Assembly (NCBI GenBank): GCA_014529385.2
Contig: CM043952.1
Location: forward strand, 66,913,870-66,977,869
DNA length: 64,000 nt
Direction: 5' to 3'
Source: Adiantum capillus-veneris
Taxonomy: Eukaryota; Streptophyta; Polypodiopsida; Polypodiales; Pteridaceae
The position numbers and the translations under genes were made by a program. A model generated the notes under the pieces. That model saw only the letters and a list, made by a program, of their open reading frames with translations. It was not told the origin of the DNA and did no database searches. This document shows positions 32,653 to 44,635 of this stretch, piece by piece; positions within the stretch are counted from its first letter, which is position 1; every line of letters starts with the position of its first letter.

Positions 32653-34489
32653 AGTCAGTTGTTGGGGAGATGAGGATACTCTAGTCCAAGGGATCTCGAA
32701 AGAGAAGAAAAATCTACTTCACAAGCACCAAAGAGTAAAAAGTGCCATGGACAGAAGATACGTGGGAACGAGCTCTTATGCATGCCTACAACCTATATCT
32801 TACAGAATAGCCCATTCTAGGTGTGAATTTCTAGTGAAATTTACACGAGGATGTTCGTGTGGACTCACAGCACAGCATACTCTGTTTTCACTTTTTTACC
32901 GACAGTAAATATTTTTTACCTACAGTAAATATTTTTCACCTACATGGTAAATACAGATCACTTTTTACCTACAGTAACTTTTTTTACCCATGGTAAATAT
33001 TTTTTACTGCACCATAAGTATTTGGTAGGTAACAGTTCACTGTTACTAGAAGCAGTGATTGGGCATCAACAATGCAGTTACAGGAGGAGAAAAGGGGAAA
33101 ATCTTATGGTAAAGGTGAGTCAACAGGGATAAAGACTTTTGAGTTGAAAAGAGACATGCTGATTTTTTCAAAGAACACATGTCAAAAGAAGCCATGGTTG
33201 AGGATTTTTTGAGAATTTGATATTCAGGAGGACCCAGCTGCCACCTCCCCCCGCAGGTCTCCCCCTGACATGTGCAGAACCTCCAGTTTCAACAGCCACC
33301 TAACCTGCTCTTAAATGCTAGTCAAGGCCTTATCCCCATGTGTCACAATCAGAAAAATCAGCATTTATCCTCCCCTCTCACATCACTCTAGAGAATATCT
33401 TGATGGTGACATATCAGGTGACCTCAATCTGTTGACCACCCTAAGCAAAAAGTAACCCCAATCAGCGGATTTAAGCATGTTTATCCCTAATCGTAAACCC
33501 TCTCAGAAACTTATATAAGGAGTCCTTCTCTCACTCAAAACCAACACTTCACCCCCTTCACCAAGCAATGAAGCTATGATGACATTGCTCACAACGAGGA
33601 GCTATGGATGGAGCTCTACTCTCTCTCCCTCTCTCTCTCTCCCTCTAGTATGCTACATTACTAGGCCTAAAACCTAAATAAGGAGTCTTCTCTCGTGGTC
33701 CATGGCCACCATCCTCGCCATCATTCTCTAAGGTATTGATGTGTTGCTAGTAGGATCATACCTACTTGCTGGGTTGATTGTTTTTGACAAGGGATTATGC
33801 CATCCTTGGCTTGCTTCTCTATATCCTTGTTATGTATGATCAGATGCCGTTGTATTGATAAGCTGATGTCTTGTGTATATATATGCTACATAAGGTCTCT
33901 AAGCTTCATTTCTATGTGTTTTGCCATATGTTTTGATGCCATCATAATGCCAGAAGTCTCACTTGCCTATGTGCACTATGTGTGAGGTCCCTAAACCTCT
34001 TAATTTAGGGTGGTGCCCCCTTTGTTTTGTTCTTTGCTTGTTTGCATGAGGCGTGGTTTGTGAAGTGTGCACGAGTACAGAGGCCACTCGATTGCACTGC
34101 TCTTTTTCCCGCTATCACCATCTTTATCACAAAACTTCATTGCTGGATCATCTTGAATAGCAGACACATCCAAAGTAGCCAAAGATGTGTTCCCAATAAA
34201 GTGGCTCTAAAGCTTCCTCAGAAAAGGGTTCTGGGATGTAATTCGTATCTTCAATTTCCCTTTCTAGGATGCGTTCCTCTTGATTTAACCTTCCACATTG
34301 TGAAGCTCCACACATCCACAGTTCTTTAGGCTTACCCAACCATGCTTTAAGTTCTGATTCTAATACAGTAGCAGAATCAAACTCCTCCATAGGTGTTCTT
34401 GTCACATCCCTATACCTATGGTCGTTCAAGTTTATCCTTGTCGTGGTTTCCATGTGTCTCAAGTAGATATGGTAATATCCATAGTCCTG

Positions 34490-34790
34490 GACCATTTTCA
34501 GTTGTAGCATGAATGGTCTTCCTAGAATGATGTCATAGTTGTTCTTCTTGCCAAATTCAACAATAGCAAAGGTTTTCTCATATTAAATGCCACAAGAAGT
34601 AACAAATTCTTTTTCTAGCAGTCCTATGGGCCTTCTCATGTGTCCATTTGAAAACTCCAATTTCATCGTAGTAGCCCTCACTACTGGTTTTTCCCATTTT
34701 TTCTAGACCTTCTTTGTTGCGATGGCAACACATGGCCAGCTCCACTGTCAAGGATTGCCATGGTTTTTACACCTTGGAATTCCACAGGAA
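34490..34790 (-). pseudogene. Retroviral-type aspartic protease of element B
   Basis: Minus-strand reading gives VKTMAILDSGAG (catalytic Asp-Ser-Gly-Ala), then after a frameshift KPVVRATTMKLEF-like sequence, and YDIILGRPFMLQL. The second motif is the typical ILGRPF loop. The preceding sequence (MTQIEEGIQELEMPQLN, KVGEYYEGEDG) is shared with copy A. It would process gag in an intact element; here frameshifts break it. Confidence 0.8.
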
Positions 34791-36440
34791 GAGTAGTGTT
34801 CCCATCTTCTCCCTCATAGTACTCACCTACCTTGTTTAATGGAATGGGCCTATTGTTTAGCTAAGGCATTTCTAGCTCTTGGATCCCTTCCTCGATTTGA
34901 GTCATTGGATTTTTAACACCAAGTTTTTCTGGCCATTTTCACACAGTAGTCCACATGTTTGGTTGTATTCTATGAAACTTGGCTAACATTATTGTACATG
35001 TGATTGTTGTTGAAAAAATGTATATCAATCCTTTTGAATCAATGATCTTGTTGGAAGACAATCCCTGTGATGGGACTGGAATAACATCTGACTTGTCCTC
35101 ATGCTCTCCCATATAGGATGAGGAATGGGGTTGACTATCCATAGACTGTACAAATCCTTTGTCTCCCCAATACAATTCCACTTCTAGATTCATTGGAGAT
35201 CCAACATAAAATTCCTCTATTGATGGAAGAGGAGTTCCTCTTCCATCACCCGTTTGGTTTACTCATCTGCTTATCTTACTTGCTTCATTGGACTCTCTGA
35301 TTTGTTTCCACAATTTGTCAAGACCATATATTTCTTTACAATTGTCAGGTATAGCTATGTGAAATCCCTCAAAAGAGTTATCCATGGTGTTCAACACTAA
35401 TTTTGGTTTTGATGTTGTGTCCTTGAGCTTTTTTCGTGCTCTTGACTGGAATCTGGCTTTTTTTGTTCCTAGATTGGTGGGATTATTGGTGTAGGTGGGA
35501 CAAGGATCACACCCTCAGGTTTTCTAGCTGGTGGTTCTAGTAAATTTTGGGATATTTGAGTCCTTTTTAGGCACATTTCAAGCCTTTCCTTTTCTAGTTT
35601 TTCATATGGATATGTCATCATCCACCTCTGTTCTTGGGTTTGGTTGTTTTTTAGCCGTGTTGGCTCATTAACCTTCTCGACCAACACTAATCCTCCCGAA
35701 CTAACACTTCTCGATTTCTTATTTATGGATGGTTCTTCTGGAGGTTGAGACATCTGCGTATGAGAAGGTGCAACCCTTTCCTCCTGGTCTTATCTTCTCT
35801 TCAGCCTGGGGGAGCTCATCATCTACAAATTTTTTCTCTCATTTCTTACGTGCTTTTCATCCCAGCCTTTCTAGATTTCCAACTATTCCATTTGCTCTTG
35901 GTTTTTAGACTAGGTGCATCGGTCTTTGGTTCACCCGTCTCTAGACTCACCTCAATTTCTATTTTCTCTGTCCCAGGCTTCTCTTCAGCTTTCTTTTGAG
36001 CTTTTGCTCTCGTAACTACCTCAACTAGTACGACTTTTCATTTTTCGAGCTATTGGATAGCTAAACAATTCTTGAGACATTCGTTGTGATCTTTATGACT
36101 CGGTTTGGATTTTTGTACAGTCAAGGATCGTGAATGACACCACAACCAAGACAATAGGCATTCACTTTAGTAATCTCCATCTAAGCACACCAAGTGGTTG
36201 TCACGGCTTTTGTCACAATCTATCTCTGGTTGAGGAGCTTCTTCTTGCATTTCCTCATGGCTGTAAACAGGCTCTCTCCTAGCGAAGCCTCTATCCACAA
36301 TGAATGGCAATGTCCTTTTTTCCATCTCATACCTTCTTCCTTTAGGGAGAATCGTAGGAGGTGGGGTTGTATCGGCCTCATCACGCCATATTCTTCTCTC
36401 ATCTTCTGTCGCTTCAAAGGACATTATCCACTTTGTTTGT
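34791..36440 (-). pseudogene. Gag C-terminal/linker region of element B
   Basis: Pieces at 35753-35469, 35193-34939 and 36424-36167 encode hydrophilic, charged sequences. Near 36160 the reading VNAYCLGCGVIHD recalls a zinc-knuckle-like CxxC but lacks the rest of the CCHC pattern. The order gag, linker, protease supports this being the gag tail. Confidence 0.5.
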
Positions 36441-36907
36441 TATAATACAATGTAGCTGGTACTAGTGCTTGTTTATTAGATGCCTCCATCATTTGTGTGT
36501 ATCTCATGTCTATAGGCACTCTAGCACCTGGCAAAAAAGGTTGTTGTCCTAAGAAAAGTTGAGTCCTTGAAACTCCTACTAGACTTGATGCATTCCCTGT
36601 AACATATCTAGGTGGAGTAGGTGCTACTGAAACTAGTTGTACATACCTCTCCCTAGCAAATTCCATGCTATAGTAGCACTCTTCCCTCCTATTGTTTGTC
36701 CATTTTCACTCAATTTCATGCCACTTAGGCTCCCTTGGATCAGCATTTACAAGAGGAGTTAACCTCTAAACCATTTCTTCGATAAAATTTTCTTGATCAA
36801 TATGTGCTGCTGGTTTTGCAATGGACTCACTCATCTATGAATCACTATGCTGAGAGGATTTGTCGTCCTCTTGACTCTTACAATCGTTTTATTTATATTC
36901 CTCACAA

Positions 36908-37320
36908 TTATTCACTAGATAAAGATCTTCTTTGATTGATTCGTTTAGCGTCTTGCTGCTTATCATATGTAGATCCTTCTAAAGAATCGCATGTCTCATT
37001 CCCTGGATAAAGATCAACATCAATCATGCATGCGTAGGAAGTTCCGCTCTCAGATACAACTTGATGTATCTCTTGAGCTGTAATGCCGCTTTGTGTACTC
37101 ACTCACCCTCTTGTTATTTGAATCTGTGAATTTGCGAGACCATATTATGAGCTGTGCCTTTTTGCAAGAATTCTTCGATGAATTCCTCAAACAGCTCGTC
37201 TAGAGTCTCAAAATCACATCTTTCCACTGAGTTAAACCATGTAGCCGTGTCATCTTCTAGAGACATTCCAAATCCCGCAAATTGTGTTACAAAATCCAAA
37301 ACTTTCTCTGCTCTAATTAC
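36908..37320 (-). pseudogene. Capsid-like gag core of element B
   Basis: LDFVTQFAGFGMSLEDDTATWFNSV, FETLDELFEEFIEEFLQKGT and, in a neighbouring frame, QLKRYIKLYLRAELPTHA with FIQGMR follow the pattern of the retrotransposon gag capsid domain (a helix pair with a W-F/L motif and a FxxxF segment). Two frames are involved, so it is broken. Confidence 0.7.
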
Positions 37321-37499
37321 TCTTCTGAAAGCCGCTATATGATCTCTTGGATCTTTACCTCCGACGTACTTCCTATTAACCCATTTTTGGATCTAGGATG
37401 GTCTAGCTCAGTGATTGTCTACAAGTCTAACCATAGACTCTCCCAATCCTTCTCTCGCTTCTGGTAAATTCTATTGTGCCTAGGTTCTTCTTTGAAGGG

Positions 37500-38060
37500 A
37501 TTAGTTGTTTTGTTGAAGATTGTTCCTTGAGAAGTCATGTATGCAACCTCTGTGATCATTTCATCTCTCGTTATCTCTCTATAAGGGAATCCAAGTGGCT
37601 CCCTTATTGGAATTCTTGTGTTTGGTGATGGTATCTATGGTCCTTCATCGACCAAATATCCACCCATTTCTAATGGAGTCCATGGATTTGTGATTTCTAT
37701 AGCTCTGTATTCTCATCCATACTTGTCAACAACTATAGATTTCCATTCGTAGTTGACTCCATATGTATAGACATAGAAGAGCTTGTATTTTGTCAGCTCT
37801 TCTGGGTAGGGCTATGAGCACCTATATAGGTTGACCTCATTGTCATCAACGTATCTATACAATCCTTCACTCTCATGGCCTGTCATCCAAACTCTCTCAA
37901 ACAAATTGGTCTTTATCAAATGCAAGTTTGAAAGATCCATTATGGGTGGATGCTCCTCTATTGCTAGAATTCCAAGCTTGTATAAGCTGAGTTTGACTCT
38001 AAAGAGAACATGATCGCTGGGCTTAATAGTTTTAGCTTGATGTAAGAAGGATTATTCCAA
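37500..38060 (-). pseudogene. Unrecognised N-terminal coding remnant of element B
   Basis: From ~38055 the minus strand reads KPSDHVLFRVKLSLYKLGIL, then LHLIKTNLFERVWMTGHESE, YRYVDDNEVNLYRC and YKLFYVYTYGVNYEWKSIVV, with few stops, then GYLVDEGP and ITRDEMITEVAYMTSQGT. It is colinear with and upstream of gag. I do not recognise the protein family. Confidence 0.45.
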
Positions 38061-38379
38061 AGTGTTCAAGTGCTTTGGTTCAGGAAAAGTCAAAACAATG
38101 TCCAAAACCACGATCGTTTTCTCATAATTCTCTCAGATTGTCAATTTTAGACACCCCTAACTTTCGGATGAATTTTGAGGCCTTAAACGATGTTTTTATG
38201 GACACTGAAAAACAATGAATGACCCATACGGTCTTTTATTGTTGTTTGTGGTTGACACTGAAACTTGTAGAGCTACTTTGGAGCTTCATTTTTAAAAAAA
38301 GGGTTTTTAAATCCAATATTGATAGCTCAAGTTATCTTCAAAACAGTCAATTTGTGCCAGGAGATTTGCGCGAGCGAAC

Positions 38380-39925
38380 ACACCACCCATAAAGTGCTAA
38401 AGTGCATGAGACACAACATAGATCAACGTAATGTCAATCAAGGACATAGATGACACGATAGGTGCATAGAGACAATCTCTTTAGCTTGTCAGGATGAGAC
38501 CATCCCATGCATACAACACTCTGAAAGGCTAGCTAAACCACAATGTAGAATCTCACTGCTCTCAACTACACCACCTAACCCACATACACACAAATGGAAG
38601 GAAACTCACCAAGCCTTGCCAGAATTGTACGAAACTTAAGGAACACCGTCCCCTCACTAGGATACACTTGTCCCAAAGCCTCTACACTCAAAATCCTCAC
38701 TCTTAACCCATCTGTAGAAAACGTGTCTGAAGACAAAATCGAGATTTTGAAGTGCGGAAAACTGAAATCCATGATTACCTATGTGTAGCGTATGTCTCCA
38801 CGATTCTACTGACTACTTGCAAGCAAAAAATAGACATCGTTTGATATACTTAGGATCACAAATAGCTTGTAGATGCGCGAGAGCGTAGGCTTCATTCCAC
38901 AAGGATTGCTTGGCATGGTTGCATAGCTCTTGCCGAGGCTAGCACAATGGTGTTGTCGGTTCTCCAATGTGATGAACGAGTGGAGAGTAGCGTCAGGATG
39001 ATGCTCACGCTCTCTCTCTCTTCCTCTCTCTCACACACAGTTGACGGCAGCTTAAAACTTGATTATGATAAAGTTCTCCTTACAAAATGACCTAGGTACC
39101 TTATATACTAAGGCTACCATAGGTTAAACCTAAAATAGATTTCAAATGGTAAAATGACTTTGTATGTACAATCTCGAAGTGCAATTGCACCCCATTTCAA
39201 ATGATTTTTTAAACCATAATCTGTAGCATTTCATAACTCTCAAGAAATAAGACTTTGGTACAGAAATTGAGTTATGTTGTGTTGTTGACCCAACGGTCAA
39301 CACTCCCTCCCTCTGAGTTCATGTCGTCCCTAACATAACATGGTTATCGATGTCAGCACTACTCCTTGCTCACTCATTGCATTGGACAACTGACAACACC
39401 ATTGTGATAGGCTCGGCAAGAGCTTCAAGACAATGCCAAGCATTCTTTGCGCAACAGATCGAGCACGCTCACACATCTATGAGCTATTTGTGGTTGGAAG
39501 TATATCAAACGATGTCTATTTTCTACTTGCAAGTAGTGATTAGAATTGTGGAAACATAAGCTATTCATAGCTACTCATAGATTCTAGTTTCGCCCACTTT
39601 CAAAATCCGGCTCTATCTTCATACGTGTTTTTCATAGATGGGTTTAGAGTGACGGTTTTGAGTGTAGAGGTTTTGGAACAGATGTATCCTAGTGAGGGGA
39701 TGGTTTTCCATAAGTTTTGTACAATTCTGGCATGTTCTGGTGAGTTTACTTCCATATGTGTGTATGTGGATTAAGTGGTGTATTTGAGAGTGGAAAAATC
39801 CTTGATTGTGGCTTAGTAATCCTTCTAGAGTTTTGTATACCTCCATGTGCCTATCATGTCATCTGTGTCCATGATTGACATTATGCTGATCTAGGTTGTG
39901 TTGCATGCACTTTATGGGTGGTGTG
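38380..39925. repeat. Large inverted repeat of A/B-family terminal sequence
   Basis: The left arm (~38380-38985) and right arm (~39360-39925) are diverged reverse complements separated by ~375 bases. The left arm starts ACACCACCCATAAAGTGC and the right arm ends GCACTTTATGGGTGGTGTG. The left arm plus spacer also matches the terminal repeat of B at 18567-19170. Either two elements sit head to head, or the family's terminal repeat is itself palindromic. Confidence 0.85.
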
Positions 39926-42100
39926 ATTCTCTCCCGCAATAATTTGTTTGTGGTTGTACACTTGTGTTTTCTAATCTCAAGTTGCCAAAAATGTGCTTAT
40001 CTCCTCTTTCTAAGTCTCTTAGACATTTTGAGAGAGATTTAATTGTGAAGTTGGGATCACTTAGCAAAACTCCAATGCAAAGTGACCATAAGCTATTTGT
40101 CCAAGTCCATGAGTGAGAATTCATGTCAAGGTATTGGAAGCCTCTCCACTCCATTGAGAGATTTTGGAGTTGGTTTAATTTGTGGTCTAGTAGTCTTAAT
40201 TTGGTCCATCTTGTCATGTATAATGCACAAGAACTTGGTTGGATTCATTTTTGAAGAGCTCCTCCAAGCATAGTACATATTTTTTGCAGCTCATTTGTTG
40301 CAACATGTGGGCTCTCCTCTATGCCATGTATCTAGCATGGCCCCACTTGATTTTTAAAGGAATCTAGATTGAACTTTATTGATGTGTAAATGTCGCATTT
40401 AGAGAATGTGCTGGATTCTAACAAAGTGACTATCTTGAAGACTGTGTGCCACAGCCTTGAGAATGCTGGCTATGACAGTGTTTTTTATTCCAATGTGACA
40501 AGCGTGTCATTTACTTCCCGCAAAATGTCCACTTATTTGTACGTTGCTAGTAGAACACATTGAGTTTCGCGAGTTCCATGCATGGTTGTCCTTGACTTAT
40601 GTGGCGTTTGATTTGCATTATTATCTATGAAGCCCTGTATGAGTTCTTTTTCCATCTCAATATGTGTCAAGCTCTTGCTTATTATTCCAGTGTTTCCATG
40701 TGACTTCCATAGCACATGCACCAACCAAAAATTTCTTGCATAGCGCCTGTAGAATGTTGAATTCCGTATTCCATGTATTACATACCATGCTTTACTACAT
40801 ACGTTCTTTCCATCAAAAGTTAGCTCAAAGTATTCCTCATCCAGTGATATTTTCTATAAGGCATGCTCATGCAATCTATTAAAAATGTGCATTGGCTAGT
40901 GTAGCTTTGCTCCCAAAAGTCTACCCTAATTTGCATGATTTTGGATCTGTCTCCAATCTAACAACATTGCTTCTCATAACAATCAATTATTTCATAATTT
41001 TTGTAGCATCAGATTGCTTGTTGAATGCATGAGCATTACATGTTGTTTTTCTAGGCCTAGCTCTATGTACATAGCTCCTTTTCTTAGTTATCCCATCTCT
41101 AATATCATAATTACTAGCCATGGCATCCTGCTCTATATCAATTGGAGTATGAATAAGAAGACCTAATTTTGTACTAATGGTACCTTCTTCAAAACTATTT
41201 TTGGTGTTGTTATCTATGTCATCATCTTCATACTCATCACTAAAAGCACTTAGGTTGTCAAGAGAATCTCCCATTTCTTCTATGAGGGGATCTTGAATAC
41301 CCTCAATGGTAGAAGAAGATCCTGTGTCTTTTATCAAAGGTTTGTTGTTCTCAAGTTTGAGCTGCATAATAGGCCAACTTACCAAATTTAGACTTGAAAT
41401 ATCACTTTCATGTGGGAGCAAAGACCCTTCCACAATGACACCCAAGCTACTCTCATTGTGTTCACTACTACAGTTTATAGCCTCATATCGATGGGCCAAC
41501 AAGACCACTACACTACCAAGTTTTGTAGATCTATTGTCAGCCCAAAGGATGACTCTTTTCTCTTTCCAACTCCCTCTATCTATCAAGCCATCTTCTTGAC
41601 CAACAAGAAAATTCTCATCTATTGTTAGAGTTTCCTCTATCCATAACAATATTAATCAATGGCCATTTGTTGATGCTTCCAACTATTTGATACATGGGGC
41701 TTGCATCCATTCTAATGAATGGAATCAAGAAGGTTTCATAAAACATTTCTAGTACATGTATTGCCCCACAACTTTGAGATGCATTAGTGGAATGCATAAC
41801 CCCACGAATGGAATCAAGAAGGTGTCATCAAAACTTTCTAGTACATGTATTGCCACACATGTTGCACCAATTAATTCAAAACCACAACTTTGGCTGAATC
41901 ATTGGAATGAATAAACCCACGATACTTCCTTGTGGAACCATCAATAAGGGACACCAAATCACATTGTTTTAGGCCCTGCAATTCCTAAGAAAATCAATAG
42001 ATGTCTGTAAAATTGTGTGTTGAAACATCGAACTCAAAATTTAATACATTCTTGAGCTATACTAATAATTTTTCAAGAAGCTTCCATCCCATTCAATTAA
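39926..42100. other. Unassigned stretch with a 220-codon minus-strand open frame
   Basis: A frame at 41649-40987 (minus) encodes an acidic, Ser-rich protein (LSAFSDEYEDDDIDN, RSYVHRARPRKTTC) that I do not recognise; 41797-41615 upstream may belong to it. Further down, 40217-39912 (minus) encodes LSKCLRDLERGDKHIFGNLR, which vaguely resembles the linker before a LINE reverse transcriptase, but no RT motif follows. At 41690-41870 a ~100-base segment (GAATGGAATCAAGAAGGT, CTAGTACATGTATTGCC) is duplicated. Confidence 0.35.
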
Positions 42101-42109
42101 GAAAAGCTA

Positions 42110-43230
42110 CACTAGGTCAATCCATGGAGGATGGTAGGAGGCTCTAACTCAAGATCAAGCCTAGATGTACATTTAAGTGCTAGAAATCTAAAGCTACAAG
42201 AGTTGCAAGTTGGAGCCTAAGTTACATTGAGGCACCGATGGAGTTTGGTAGGGCCTTGAACTGATGTGAAGACAAGATGCACATGTGAGTGCTAGAAATC
42301 TATAAATAAGAAGAGTGCAAAATGGATCCCATTGAAGTTACATTGAATCAACCCATGGAGAATGGTAGGAGGCTCAAGCTCAAGTTTGAGCGTAGATGTA
42401 AATCTAAGTGGTAGGAATATACATCTAGAAAGAGTTTCAATATGGATCCCAAGTTACATTGAGGCACCCATGGAGTTTGGTAGGATATACTTGAACTGAT
42501 GCTGGAGCCTAGACCTAGAGTCTAAGTGCTAGAAATTTATAGCTAACAAGATCTACAAGATGGAGCCGAAGTTACATTGAACTAACCCATGGAGGACGGT
42601 GGGAGGCTCTAACTCAAGTTTAAGCCTATATGTACATCTAAGTGCTAGAAATCTAAAGCTGACAAGAATTTCAAGATGGAACCCAAGCTACATTGAGTCA
42701 CCCATGGAGTTTGGTAGGAGGTTCCAATTGATGTTAAAAATCCTAGATGTACATCTAAGTGCTAGAAATCTATAGCTAGAAAGAGTTGTAAAATGGATCC
42801 CAAGTTACATTATTGAATCAACCAATGGAGAATGGTAGGAGGATCAAACTCAAGTTTGAGCCTAGATGTAAATCTAAGTGTTGGAAATTTTAGTTGACAA
42901 GAGTTTCATGATGAAGCCCAAGTTACGTAGAGGCACCCATGGAATTTGGCAAGAGGCTCGAACTCAAGTTGGAGCCTAAATGTACATCAAAATGTTAGAA
43001 ATCTATACTTGTGACGCGAGTTTCAAGATAGAGTAAAGTTAAATTGAGGTACTCATGGAATTTGGTAGAAGGCTCAAACTCAAGTTTGAGCTTAGATGTA
43101 TATCCAAGTGCTAGAAATGTACAACCAGCAAGAAGTGTGAGAAAAAATTCAAGCTATGTTGAAGTAGCCTTGAATTTGGAAGGAGGCCCAAATTGAAGTT
43201 TGAGTTTCTATATACATTTAAATAGTTGCA
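42110..43230. repeat. ~117-bp tandem array, about ten units, alternating types
   Basis: Units can be followed by the recurring ATGG-A-G/TTGGTAGGAGG and TAAGTGCTAGAAATCTA words at roughly 42121, 42236, 42354, 42468, 42589, 42703, 42825, 42938, 43053 and 43168. In the first seven, units with GAATCAACCCATGGAGAATGG alternate with units with GAGGCACCCATGGAGTTTGG, giving a ~233-bp dimer. Later units are more diverged. Confidence 0.9.
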
Positions 43231-44004
43231 AGGTGGAGCCAAAGTGATGAGCTTTTATCAAAACTAAGTCACCATGAATGACCTATCTAAAGGGTTTGAG
43301 CTTACAAGAAGGTGATGACTCAAAGTAGTTGCATGAGTCACTCAAACGTAAGCTCAAGCCTAGTTAGTCATATAACTTTATTTGAGGATAAAAATTTAGT
43401 CTAAGTACAGGTGGCCATGAAGATTATTCTATGAGGATTGAGCCTTGATGGAAATTTAGAAATACAATGAAGTATGTTTTGTAGTTGTTTATGTGTAACC
43501 CAAGTCTTGGTGATTATAGTCCTCATGCTTTACATGTTGTAGCAGAACAATTTTGCATACATGAAGCTGCAAAGAAAGGGGTTAAGCAAGATGGTTGGTG
43601 GAGGTGGGTCCTTTGCTCATTGATCCTACAAAGTTTTAGCTAATGGAAGTCAAAAATATGTCCAACTCCTTAGTATTTTTTCCAAAAACTTGACACCCCT
43701 AACTTTGTTGGATTTTTTGACCCCTTAAAAGTCAAAATAAAACCTTTGCAAAACAGTACATTTTCTAAACATGATTTGTTCATGAAAGCGTAGACCTGCA
43801 TCAAGCTTCAAGCACATAACTTTTAATTTTGCAATCAAACTCTGTATGTGAGTTATGCTGATTTTTGTCGAAAGTTTTTTTAATGTTTGCTAACCATTAC
43901 AAAGCCAATTAATTTTGGTCACACATGTCGTTTACGAATGTAATCTTTATAGGCTATTGAAAAAAAATATTAAAGACTTTTTAATGCTTTTAAAATCTTC
44001 TATA
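43231..44004. other. No gene recognised
   Basis: AT-rich sequence following the tandem array. Only very short frames, no terminal repeats and no RNA gene signature. Confidence 0.5.
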
Positions 44005-44149
44005 TTATAATAGGGTTTGGATTTTTCTACTATAGACTATGACAAAATTGACGACGTGACATGTAAGGTTCTTTTAGTACTCCCGCATCTTCCTCCCTTC
44101 TATGCATCTACTCGTGGCCCCATAAGGCTCTTTCCCACACGTCTATGTT

Positions 44150-44222
<73 letters not shown>

Positions 44223-44366
44223 ACATTATAATAGGGTCTTGATTTTCCTATATATTGTGACAAAACCAGTGATGATGCGATGAGTATGGTTCATTACTTC
44301 CACATGTCTCTCCCCTTGGTGCATCTACTAGCAGCCCCAAAAGGTGCTTTCTCACATGTCTACATT

Positions 44367-44426
<60 letters not shown>
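44005..44426. repeat. ~210-bp tandem duplication, each copy ending in a (CT)n tract
   Basis: Copy 1 (44005-44219) and copy 2 (44220-44426) both read ATTATAATAGGGT, then GTGACAAAA/ATGACAAAA, GCATCTACT, CACACGTCTA/CACATGTCTA and TTAACTCTCTCT. Tracts are at 44152-44219 and 44369-44426. The microsatellite was either present in the duplicated unit or is part of a small element. Confidence 0.85.
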
Positions 44427-44429
<3 letters not shown>

Positions 44430-44635
44430 GTTGAAGTTCACTTATAGCAGTTGTTTCCACATTCAAATTTTGAATTTCGAATTTGAACATTTAGGTGCAC
44501 CTTTTCCTCTCATGTGTGTGTGTGTGTGTGATACCTTCTTCTAATCTTTGTGTGTAATCTCTTGTAGCTTCTCTTAATCACTTCCTCACCTCCTCTTAAT
44601 ATCTCCTAATCATTGTTTCATTCTACTAAAAATTG

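Larger units (their letters stand above)
22327..34117 (+). mobile_element. Complete gypsy-type LTR retrotransposon G1, non-autonomous
   Basis: LTRs at 22327-23856 and 28365-34117 (the latter split by CACTA element C2) flank an interior of 4508 bp with a primer-binding-like site, gag, zinc knuckle and aspartic protease. RT, RNase H and integrase are absent. A polypurine tract (AAGGGGGAGGG) precedes the right LTR. Target duplication CCATC is exact on both sides (22322-22326 and 34118-34122). The LTRs differ by scattered substitutions and one ~20-bp unit, indicating a fairly recent insertion. Confidence 0.95.
28365..34117 (+). repeat. Right LTR of G1, split by C2
   Basis: 28365-28413 and 32656-34117 together match the left LTR. 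The break is the C2 insertion plus its duplicated AGT. Without C2 the LTR is 1511 bases against 1530 on the left. Confidence 0.95.
18567..39360 (-). mobile_element. Retroelement copy B, split by G1, carrying a helicase fragment
   Basis: In its own (minus) direction B runs 39360 to 34118 and resumes at 22326 down to 18567. The pieces are rejoined by the CCATC target duplication of G1. Ends at 38741-39358 and 18567-19170 are direct repeats of each other. The order is terminal repeat, unknown N-terminal protein, capsid-like gag, knuckle-like region, aspartic protease, hydrophilic region, DEAD-box helicase fragment, terminal repeat. No reverse transcriptase, RNase H or integrase is visible. This is a non-autonomous gypsy-like element of the same family as copy A. 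Confidence 0.75.

Noticed and set aside
39912-40217. Possible LINE reverse-transcriptase linker (minus strand)
   Set aside because: Only a vague resemblance around CLRDLERGDKHIFGNLR; no endonuclease or YADD-type motif nearby, so not called.
42110-43230. CRISPR-like regular spacing
   Set aside because: Units are contiguous ~117-bp tandem copies with gradual divergence and no unique spacers; the context is a plant genome.
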